From: Rohdeia sp041398665
GTDB taxonomy: Bacteria; Planctomycetota; UBA1135; GCA-002686595
Length of the DNA: 64,000 bases
Direction: 5' to 3'
Assembly (NCBI GenBank): GCA_041398665.1
Contig: JAWKUH010000009.1
Coordinates: forward strand, 62,001-126,000
The notes beneath the pieces were generated by a model. The model worked only from the letters and a program-made list of their open reading frames with translations. It made no database searches and was not told the origin of the DNA. Shown one piece after another: positions 57,001-64,000 of the stretch. A program made the translations under genes and the position numbers. The first letter of the stretch is position 1, and each line of letters starts with the position of its first letter.

Positions 57001-57795
57001 GTCGCGCGCCTCCTCCGTCCGCGGGTCGACGCTCCGGTCGACGGTGCGCTGGTCGTGGTCGGCAGTGTCGACTACGGCGCCGCGGCGGGACGCGAAGGGA
57101 CGCCGGGCGCTCGATCCAGACGCGCCGACCAGCTTCGTGCAGCTCCTCTCGTCGCGACTCGAGGCGGAGTACGTGGCGGAACTCCACGACGAGTACGCCG
57201 GCGGAGAGGCGAAGAAACTCCTGAAGGATCGTGCGACCGTCGATGCGCTCGTCGCCGCCGCCCGCGGCGCGCGCTACCTGCACGTCGCGACGCATGGCTG
57301 GTTCGCGGCGGAATCGGCGGCCGTGTCGATGCTCGACCGCGTCGGGCGCACCGACGCCTTCGACCTCTCGCTCGATCGCGCACGGGACGCGATCGTCGGC
57401 TTCCTGCCCGAAACGCTGTGCGGCCTTGCGCTCGCCGGCGCCGACAAGGCCCGACGGGATCCTCACCGCGGAGGAATTGGCGACGCTCGACCTCACCTGC
57501 TGCGAGCTCGCCGTGCTGTCGGCCTGCAGGCGAACGTCGGCATCCGCCGCGCGGGGCAGGGGGATCAGTCCCTGCAGACCGCGCTGCTCGCCGCCGGCGC
57601 GCGCACGGCGATCACGAGCCTGTGGAAGGTCGACGATGCGGCGACGCGGCGGCTCTTCGAGATCTTCTACACGAAGCTCTGGAAGGACGGCCTCCCGGCA
57701 AGGCCGACGCGCTGTGGAAGGCGAAGATGGCGCTCCGTGACGAAGGCCATCCCGTGCGCGACTGGGCGGGATGGGTGCTGACCGGCGAGCCGTAG
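54013..57795 (+). CDS. TPR-CHAT protease B with signal peptide, frameshifted
   Basis: About 1,260 residues when rejoined. After a short signal (MIFVLAPLLVAVLQDADG) comes a beta-rich domain (FSGRFPPTASHAYVLTEREG), PPC-like in look. TPR units follow from about 54900 (LVARITLGLLLADSGDVERG; DALPPDHPDVLATKVNLAQA; TLPPDHPVRLGAQENLAL). The CHAT domain has DDCLLLVPFDALPAEGG, ARYLHVATHGWFAAESAA and CELAVLSAC, and ends WAGWVLTGEP at 57795. It is a diverged paralogue of A, sharing DAIVGFLPETLCG and RRLFEIFYTKLWK. The frame shifts near 54470, 54780, 55030, 56570 and several times to 57700. Confidence 0.82.
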
Positions 57796-57870
57796 GACGC
57801 CGTGCGGCAGCGTGCGGCGAAATCCCACCGCCCCGCGGGGATCTTCGCCCGCCCGTGTCCTCACCAGGGC

Positions 57871-58158
57871 ATGAAGATCACCACCCTCATCCTGGGAGCC
57901 CGCGACCGCAGCTCGCTGCACGAGAACCGCCGGCTCGGTACCCGCACCGCACGACTCGAGGCCGCCCGCCGCCGTTTGCGCCGGCGCGCGCCGCGGGTCC
58001 CGACCCCGCGCGCCTCGGCGGCGTTCGACGCGCCGACGGCGAAGGAGCCCGAGCCGGTCCGCGCGCGGCGCCGCTCGCTCGGCCGCTCCTGGGCGGCGCG
58101 CGTCGGGACCGGTCGGTCGGGTGGCTCGCGGCCGCGCTCTCCGGGGCTGTGGATCTGA
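57871..58158 (+). CDS. Small arginine-rich hypothetical protein
   Basis: 95 residues from ATG (MKITTLILGARDRSSLHENR), very rich in arginine and proline, with third-position GC as in real genes here. No motif is recognised. It lies between the CHAT gene and the ECF sigma gene. It could equally be a chance open frame in the sigma gene leader. Confidence 0.4.
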   Translation: MKITTLILGARDRSSLHENRRLGTRTARLEAARRRLRRRAPRVPTPRASAAFDAPTAKEPEPVRARRRSLGRSWAARVGTGRSGGSRPRSPGLWI

Positions 58159-58283
58159 TGGGCGCCCCCGCGACACGAACGGGGACCGTCCGACGAGGAG
58201 CGGTTCCCACCCGTCGCCCGCTGCGCGGTCCCGCGGCGGGCGGCTCCGTTGTCGGACGACGGACTTCGTGCCACTCTCGGCAC

Positions 58284-58901
58284 GTGTCCGACGATCCCGA
58301 CCCGACCGTCGAGCTGCTCGCACGCATCCGCAACGGCGACGACGCCGCGCGCGAGACGCTCTTCACCCGCATCCACGCGCGCGTCCTCGCGATGGTGCAG
58401 CGACGGATGGGGGAGAAGCTGCGCGCACGCTACGAGACCGAGGACCTCGCGCAATCCGTGCTCGCCGACGCCGTCAAGAACCTCGACAAGTTCGAGTACC
58501 GCGACGAGGGCGCGCTCGCGAAGTGGCTCGCGACGTACGTCGAGAACAAGCTGCGCCACCGCGCGCGCGGGCTCGAGTACGGCGACCGTGCGCCAGAGCG
58601 TGTCGAGCCGATCGGGCCGCGCGACGAGAACGGTCGCGGCCACGACCCCGCGGGCGACGACACGACGCCGTCGATGTTTGTGCACCGGGACGAGCGGCGC
58701 GAGAAGCTCGGTGCCGCGATGGCGGAGCTCACCGAGCGCGAGCGGACGCTGATCGAGCTGCGCGACCTCCGCGAGCTCGACTGGGACGACGTCGTGCGCG
58801 AGGCCGGCGAGCCCACGAAGAAGGCCGCGCAGCAGTGCCACGCGCGCGCCTGGGCACGACTCGCAGCGCGACTCGCGAGCGAGCTCGGCGACGACGCCTG
58901 A
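58284..58901 (+). CDS. ECF-type RNA polymerase sigma factor
   Basis: 205 residues from GTG. Region 2 is LLARIRNGDDAARETLFTRIHARVLAM, then RYETEDLAQSVLADAVKNLDKFEYRDEGALAKWLATYVENKLR. Region 4 is AMAELTERERTLIELRDLRELDWDDVVREAG with a helix-turn-helix. It matches the planctomycete ECF group that sits beside Ser/Thr kinase genes and lacks a linked anti-sigma factor. It ends 15 bases from the convergent kinase gene. Confidence 0.93.
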   Translation: MSDDPDPTVELLARIRNGDDAARETLFTRIHARVLAMVQRRMGEKLRARYETEDLAQSVLADAVKNLDKFEYRDEGALAKWLATYVENKLRHRARGLEYGDRAPERVEPIGPRDENGRGHDPAGDDTTPSMFVHRDERREKLGAAMAELTERERTLIELRDLRELDWDDVVREAGEPTKKAAQQCHARAWARLAARLASELGDDA

Positions 58902-58916
58902 CGCCGTACGGCTCGA

Positions 58917-60677
58917 TCAGTCGTTGACGAGCTCGTAGTGCTCGAACACGACCCGCTCGCGCGACGCCTCGAGCAGCCCGCGGTACTCCTCGAAGAGCTG
59001 CACGAGGTCGGGCGCTCCGGTGCGCGTCTCGGTGTGCGCCGCGACGGGCTCCGTCCGACCGCCGATGCCGCGCGTCATGATCGAACGCAGCTGCGCGACG
59101 TCGTCGTCCTTGACCCGTCCGCGCGTCGTGTCGGTCTGAGAGGGTCGCGGGAGCATCGGGAGCAGCATGTCGAGCCACGGCACCCGATCCTGCGACGCGA
59201 TCACGAAGACGTGCTCGCGAGAACTCAGGTTCGTGACCGAGAGCTGACCGGTCGAGGGGAAGCGCATCGCATCGCCGGCCGGGCAGAAGTCCGGGACGTC
59301 GCGCTCCGGAACGAGGCAGTACTGACTGCCCTCGGCGTCCTGGTTGAAGATGTAGAGGTAGAAGGGCTCGCTCCCGGTCACCTCGAACCACACCTGCGCG
59401 CCCTTCGGCAGCGGATCGTCCGAGCCGAGTTCGACGCCCTCCGTCGCCGTCCCCTGGGTGCCGCCGTCGGACCGGCGCAGGAAGCGCACGGAGACCTCGA
59501 GCGGCACGGCCTCGACGACGGCGCCGGTGCCGTCGCCCGCGCGCAGGTCGTTCGCGCGGTCGCGCAGGAACCACAGCACGCCCGCCGTCGCGACGACCAC
59601 GAGCGCCGCGATCCAGGCGGCGTTCCGCGAGCCGTTGCCCGAGCCGGCGGTGTGCAGCGCGCCCTCGCTCGACGCGAGCCAACGACGCAGCGCCGCCTCG
59701 AACTCGCCGGCGCTCGCGAAGCGCTTCGACGGCACGCGCGAGAGCCCGCGCTCGACGATCGCCGCGAAGTCCGCGTCGACGTCCGCGCGCGCGTCCGACA
59801 GCGGCGTGAAGCTCCCCGCGAGGACGCGGTCGACCACGCCTTCGCGGTCGAAGTCGAAGGGGTGCGCTCCCGTGACGCACCAGTACAGCGTCGCCGCGAG
59901 TCCGTAGACGTCCGCCGCGGGTCCGATCCCGTCGGCTCCGAGCAGGTGCTCGGGCGCCATGAAGGGCGGCGTGCCGCCGAGCGGACGGTCGCCGCTACGG
60001 TCCGACGGCATGCGCTCGCGCGCGAAACCGAAGTCGAGCAGGACGACGCGGCCGCCCTCGACGCGCATGACGTTGCCGGGTTTGACGTCGAGGTGCACCA
60101 GGCCGCGGCCGTGCAGCGCGGACAACGCGCGGCACACCTCGATCCCGATCGTCGCCGCCTCGCGCTCGCCGAGCGGACCGTCGTTCGACACCGTCGCCGC
60201 GAGCGTGCGTCCCTTCAGCAGCTCGGTGACGAGACGCACCTCGCCCTCCTCCTCGACGACGGCGTGCACGCGCACGACGTTCGGGTGGTCGACGCTCGCC
60301 AGCAACTGTGCTTCCGCCACGAACCGGCGCCGCGCCTCGTCGGAGTCGCCGGCGTCCACGATCTTCACCGCGACGTCGCGCCGCAGCCCGCGGTCGTGCG
60401 CGCGATGCACGCGTCCGAACCCGCCGCGGCCAAGTTCCTCGAGTAGCACGTAGCCGAACTCCTGGGGCGGAGCGTCGGTGAACACCCGTCGCGCGCCGAC
60501 GACCGTCTCCTGCGCGGAGTCCCACGCATTCTTGATGCGCCGCAGTTCGCGCTCGAGGTCCGGCGTCTCCGCAACGAACGCGTCGAAGTCCTCGCCGGTC
60601 CTCTCCGAGCGCCGTTCGAGCCAGAGCGCGAAGCGCTCCTCCGCAGCCGTCGCGTTCCGTGCGTCGCCGTCGTCCAT
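58917..60677 (-). CDS. Membrane Ser/Thr protein kinase with a DUF4384-like outer domain
   Basis: 586 residues. A short N-terminal domain (ERFALWLERRSERTGEDFDAF) of a kind common ahead of such kinases is followed by the kinase: ELGRGGFGRVHRA (glycine loop), VAVKIVDAG (Lys), VHLDVKPGNV (catalytic loop with Asp), LLDFGFARE (DFG) and MAPEHLLG. One membrane span, AAWIAALVVVATAGVLWFL, follows. The outer part has LPKGAQVWFEVTGSEPFYLYIFNQD, the DUF4384 pattern, often fused to caspase-like peptidases. It may sense an envelope cue; neighbours suggest a link to the CHAT proteases and the sigma factor. Confidence 0.93.
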   Translation of the reverse strand: MDDGDARNATAAEERFALWLERRSERTGEDFDAFVAETPDLERELRRIKNAWDSAQETVVGARRVFTDAPPQEFGYVLLEELGRGGFGRVHRAHDRGLRRDVAVKIVDAGDSDEARRRFVAEAQLLASVDHPNVVRVHAVVEEEGEVRLVTELLKGRTLAATVSNDGPLGEREAATIGIEVCRALSALHGRGLVHLDVKPGNVMRVEGGRVVLLDFGFARERMPSDRSGDRPLGGTPPFMAPEHLLGADGIGPAADVYGLAATLYWCVTGAHPFDFDREGVVDRVLAGSFTPLSDARADVDADFAAIVERGLSRVPSKRFASAGEFEAALRRWLASSEGALHTAGSGNGSRNAAWIAALVVVATAGVLWFLRDRANDLRAGDGTGAVVEAVPLEVSVRFLRRSDGGTQGTATEGVELGSDDPLPKGAQVWFEVTGSEPFYLYIFNQDAEGSQYCLVPERDVPDFCPAGDAMRFPSTGQLSVTNLSSREHVFVIASQDRVPWLDMLLPMLPRPSQTDTTRGRVKDDDVAQLRSIMTRGIGGRTEPVAAHTETRTGAPDLVQLFEEYRGLLEASRERVVFEHYELVND

Positions 60678-60931
60678 GGTTCCTGCGAGTGTACGCCGAC
60701 CCCCGACGGCGAAGAGGTCGCCCCTGTGCAGGCCTCTTCGTTCCGCCGGGGACCGGCAACCACGAGTCGTCTCGAGGGAGGGAGGGCGTGGGGTGCGCGG
60801 ATTCCCCGTGGGATGTCGGAGAAAGTCGGCATTGCGCGCGCCCCACGTGTGGCGCCGGGACCCGGTGCCGGCGAACCCGGCTACGCTCCGGAACGGCGCC
60901 TCTTCCGCGGGGCCGTCGACCGCGAAGGACC

Positions 60932-61408
60932 ATGGCATCCCTCCTCGTCGCCCTCGTCTCCGACACGCACGGTCTCGTCCGGCCGGAGCTCCTCGACGCC
61001 GTCGCCGGTTGCGACGCGATCGTGCACGCCGGCGACATCGGCGGGGCGGAGGTGCTCGCGGCGCTCCGCGCGCACGCTCCGGTGCACGCGATCCGCGGCA
61101 ACAACGACGTCGGCACCTGGGCGGCGGACGTCCCGCACGCCGTGACGATCGAGCTCGCCGGACGGCGCGTCCATGTCGTGCACGACGCACACGACTTCCC
61201 GGCGAGCGCGGGGGGCGAGCGCGTCGACGTGCTCGTGACGGGGCACACGCACCGCCCGCTCGTGCGCGAACGCGACGACGGCGTGCTGCACGTCAACCCG
61301 GGGAGCGCGGGGCCGCGGCGCTTCACGCTGCCCGTGACCGTCGCGCGACTCACGATCGACGCGGACGGCGCGCGCGCCGAGATCTTCGAGATCGTGCGGC
61401 GCGGCTGA
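60932..61408 (+). CDS. YfcE/MJ0936-type metallophosphodiesterase
   Basis: 158 residues. The metal motifs appear in order: VSDTHGLV, HAGDIGGAEV, IRGNNDVG, VVHDAHDF and VTGHTHRPLV. VNPGSAGPRR near the end is also typical. The length matches the YfcE family of small calcineurin-like phosphodiesterases. Its natural substrate is unknown. It is divergent from the kinase gene across 254 bases. Confidence 0.93.
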   Translation: MASLLVALVSDTHGLVRPELLDAVAGCDAIVHAGDIGGAEVLAALRAHAPVHAIRGNNDVGTWAADVPHAVTIELAGRRVHVVHDAHDFPASAGGERVDVLVTGHTHRPLVRERDDGVLHVNPGSAGPRRFTLPVTVARLTIDADGARAEIFEIVRRG

Positions 61409-61442
61409 GGCGGAGGGCGGCGCGCGGCGCTACCGTTCCTCG

Positions 61443-63953
61443 ATGCAGCGCCGCATCGTCTCGTCGACCGTCCCCCTTCTCCTCGCCGCGTTCCTCGCCC
61501 TCGACGCTCGCGCGCAGGGCACCGCCGCCGACTACGCGCGCGCGGACGACCACGCGCGACGCTTCGCCGGACTCGTGGACGGCGAGCGGATCGATCCGCT
61601 GTGGCTCGGACCGGACCGGCTCGTCCTCGAGCGGCCGGACGGAGCCGGAGGCACGGAGTTCGTCGTCGTCGACGCGTCGCGCGGTCGGGTCGAGCCGGCG
61701 TTCGACGCCGCGGCGCGCGCGGCGAACCTCGGGAAGCTGCTCGGCCGCGAGCTCGACGCCCGCCGATTGCCGGTTCGCGTCGTCGAGTTCGACGAGCGGA
61801 CGACGACGTTCGTGCTCGACGGCAGCGCGCGCGCGTTCACGGCGGGGCGCGACGGCGGCGACGTGCGCGAGGTCGACGTCGCCGAACTCCCAGGCGCCCT
61901 GCTCGCGCCCGTCGAACGCCGGCGCTCCGTCGACCGCGGCGGCGAGACGCGCGTCCTCGTCGTCGACGCCGCGAGCGTCGCGCTCGACGTCGTCTGGTTC
62001 GACCGCGACGGCGGCGAGCACGGCTACGGTCGGATCGAGCCCGGGGCTCGGCACGACCAGCACACCTTCGCGGGGCACGTCTGGCTCCTGCGCGCGGACG
62101 ACGGTCGCGAGGCGGGGCCCTTCGAAGCGACGAACGCGCCCGGTCTCGTCCGCGTCGCCGACGGCGACCTCGTCGATCCCGAGGCACGTCGACGCGACCG
62201 CGACACGCGGCGCTCCGAGAGCGGTCCGCGGCGCTCGGGTGCGTCGCTCTTCGTCCGCGACGCGCGCGTGTACCTGCGCTCCTCGGACGGCGACGAGCGC
62301 CCGTTCGAGATGGAGCCGCTCGCCGAGGACGAGCACGTCACCGACCTGCGCCTCGCTCCCGACGGGATGCACGGAGCGTTCCTGCGCGTCCGACACGGCG
62401 AGACGCACGAGATCCACCTGATCGAGTCGTCGCCGAAGGACCGCCTCGAGCCCGTGCTGCACACGCTCGACTACACCAAGCCCGGCGACCGGATCGACAC
62501 GCCGCGTGTCGTGGTGTTCGACGTCGCGACCATGCGCGCCGTCGACGCCGACACGACGCTCGTGGACGAGCCCTGGTCGATCTCGCGTTCGAGCTTCTCG
62601 CCCGACGGCTCGGAACTCCGCTGCGTCTACGTCCGTCGCGGTCACGAGGTCGTGCGCGTGCTCGGCGTCGACCTCGCGAGCGGAGCGGTCCGCACGATCG
62701 TCGAGGAGGCGCCCGACACCTTCGTCGACGACACGCAGAAGCTCTACCACCGGCCGCTCGAGCGCGAGGACCGCTTCCTGTGGACCTCGGAGCGCAGCGG
62801 CTGGAACCACCTCTACTCCGTCGACGCGGCGACCGGCGAGGTGCGCGCACTGACGCGCGGCGAGTGGGTGGTGCGCGCGATCGACCGCGTCGACGAGCAG
62901 GAGGGCGTCGCGTGGATCCGCGCGATGGGCGTCTTCGACGGGCAGGACCCGTACTTCGTGCACTTCGGGCGCGTCGCGCTCGACGGGAGCGGCGTGACGT
63001 GGCTCACCGCGGGCGACGGCACGCACGAACTCGAGTGGGGGCCGGACCGGGCGTACTACGTCGACACGTGGTCGCGGGTCGACCAGCCGCCCGTGCACGA
63101 GCTGCGCCGCGCGTCGGACGGTGCGCTCGTCGCCGAACTCGCGCGCGCCGACGCGTCGCGCCTCGCGGCGGCGGGCTGGCGCGCCCCCGAGCCCTTCGTC
63201 GCGAAGGGTCGCGACGGCACGACCGACATCTTCGGCGTGATCCACGTGCCGACGGACTTCGATCCCGCGAAGCGCTACCCCGTCGTCGAGTCGATCTATG
63301 CCGGCCCGCACGACTTCTTCGTGCCCAAGTCGTTCGCAGTGCACCGCGGTGTGCACGACGTCTGCGAGCTCGGCTTCGTCGTCGTCCAGATCGACGGCAT
63401 GGGGACGAACTGGCGCAGCAAGGCGTTCCACGACGTGTGCTGGCGCAACCTCGGCGACGCCGGGCTGCCGGACCGCGTGGCCTGGATCCGCGCGGCGGCA
63501 GCGACGCGACCTTGGATGGACACGGATCGCGTCGGCATCTACGGCGGCTCCGCGGGAGGTCAGAGCGCGATGCGCGCGCTGCTGACGCACGGCGACTTCT
63601 ACGACTGCGCCGTCGCCGACTGCGGGTGCCACGACAACCGCATGGACAAGATCTGGTGGAACGAGGCCTGGATGGGCTGGCCGATCGGTCCGTGGTACGC
63701 CGAGCAATCCAACGTCACGAACGCACTTCTCCTCCGCGGTGACCTGCTCCTCGTGGTGGGGGAGCTCGACCGCAACGTCGACCCGGCCTCGACGATGCAG
63801 GTCGTCGACGCGCTGGTGCGGGCCGACAAGGACTTCGACCTGCTCGTGATCCCCGGTGCCGGGCACGGAGCCGCGGGAACGCCGTACGGTCGGCGGCGTC
63901 AGCGGGACTTCCTCGTGGAACACCTGATGGGCGTCGTTCCGCGGCTCCCGTGA
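61443..63953 (+). CDS. Secreted S9 family prolyl peptidase (DPP-IV-like)
   Basis: 836 residues, complete. The signal peptide is MQRRIVSSTVPLLLAAFLAL. The DPPIV_N beta-propeller follows (WSISRSSFSPDGSELRCVYV, FLWTSERSGWNHLYSVDAAT, GEVRALTRGEWVV). The peptidase domain has TDIFGVIHVPTDFDPAKRYP, FVVVQIDGMGTNWRSKAFHD, the nucleophile GIYGGSAGGQSAM, the acid VVGELDRNVDP and the base GAGHGAAG. It cuts dipeptides after proline in the periplasm or outside. Confidence 0.95.
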   Translation: MQRRIVSSTVPLLLAAFLALDARAQGTAADYARADDHARRFAGLVDGERIDPLWLGPDRLVLERPDGAGGTEFVVVDASRGRVEPAFDAAARAANLGKLLGRELDARRLPVRVVEFDERTTTFVLDGSARAFTAGRDGGDVREVDVAELPGALLAPVERRRSVDRGGETRVLVVDAASVALDVVWFDRDGGEHGYGRIEPGARHDQHTFAGHVWLLRADDGREAGPFEATNAPGLVRVADGDLVDPEARRRDRDTRRSESGPRRSGASLFVRDARVYLRSSDGDERPFEMEPLAEDEHVTDLRLAPDGMHGAFLRVRHGETHEIHLIESSPKDRLEPVLHTLDYTKPGDRIDTPRVVVFDVATMRAVDADTTLVDEPWSISRSSFSPDGSELRCVYVRRGHEVVRVLGVDLASGAVRTIVEEAPDTFVDDTQKLYHRPLEREDRFLWTSERSGWNHLYSVDAATGEVRALTRGEWVVRAIDRVDEQEGVAWIRAMGVFDGQDPYFVHFGRVALDGSGVTWLTAGDGTHELEWGPDRAYYVDTWSRVDQPPVHELRRASDGALVAELARADASRLAAAGWRAPEPFVAKGRDGTTDIFGVIHVPTDFDPAKRYPVVESIYAGPHDFFVPKSFAVHRGVHDVCELGFVVVQIDGMGTNWRSKAFHDVCWRNLGDAGLPDRVAWIRAAAATRPWMDTDRVGIYGGSAGGQSAMRALLTHGDFYDCAVADCGCHDNRMDKIWWNEAWMGWPIGPWYAEQSNVTNALLLRGDLLLVVGELDRNVDPASTMQVVDALVRADKDFDLLVIPGAGHGAAGTPYGRRRQRDFLVEHLMGVVPRLP

Positions 63954-64000
63954 CGCAACCCCGCCCCGCGCGCCGGATAGATACGATTCGTACCAACGGA

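Noticed and set aside
60710..60740. Inverted repeat CGAAGAGG...CCTCTTCG upstream of the kinase gene as a regulator site
   Set aside because: Eight bases of symmetry only and no repeat elsewhere. It could be chance.

Overview
The window is about 64 kb of very GC-rich DNA. It reads like a chromosomal segment of a Planctomycetota bacterium (an inference). Pointers are long N-terminal extensions, frequent GTG starts with weak Shine-Dalgarno sites, TPR-CHAT proteases beside an ECF sigma factor and a Ser/Thr kinase, and pseudopilin operons with large repeat-rich exoproteins. I see no tRNA, rRNA, CRISPR array or intact mobile element.

Layout. 0-1 kb: a small hypothetical gene and a dead integron-type integrase. 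1-5.2 kb (- strand): VOC, GNAT and DUF1801 genes, then a run of a radical-SAM-like protein without cluster cysteines, ispH (one frameshift), an ABC ATPase and DUF4926. 5.5-12.3 kb: glycosyltransferase and methyltransferase, lipoprotein and MORN pair, beta-lactamase-fold hydrolase, TerC. 12.3-18.1 kb: envelope proteins, a stress trio (CsbD, DUF1328, acidic lipoprotein) with a strong hairpin, pirin, and chemotaxis genes including a broken CheR. 18.1-27.7 kb: a giant AsmA-like protein and lipoprotein, a GGDEF/EAL protein, small membrane proteins. 28-34 kb: cyanophycin operon cphB-cphA-Mur ligase. 34.4-44.7 kb: one long co-directional block with two prepilin-like proteins, two PilX-like exoproteins, a HEAT protein, a membrane protein, a histidine kinase and a response regulator. 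44.8-48.2 kb: a TRAP transporter split over two convergent strands. 48.3-50.6 kb: lipoprotein, GNAT, M24 peptidase. 50.6-60.7 kb: two tandem TPR-CHAT proteases with apparent signal peptides, an ECF sigma factor and a Ser/Thr kinase carrying a DUF4384 tail. 60.9-64 kb: YfcE-type phosphodiesterase and a DPP-IV-like S9 peptidase.

Two repeat families occur between genes: a CCTGGT...ACCAGG palindrome family (9.1, 17.2 and 26.0 kb) and large inverted elements of the CACAGAG type (34.2 and 46.1 kb, with pyrimidine-rich relatives at 27.9 and 28.6 kb).

Many genes are split by single-base shifts that cluster at 18-24 kb, 28-31 kb and 51.8-57.8 kb, while long stretches between are clean. At least two shifts are cured by adding one G to a G run. 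Consensus (long-read homopolymer) error is the likeliest cause, so the affected genes are described here as if rejoined.
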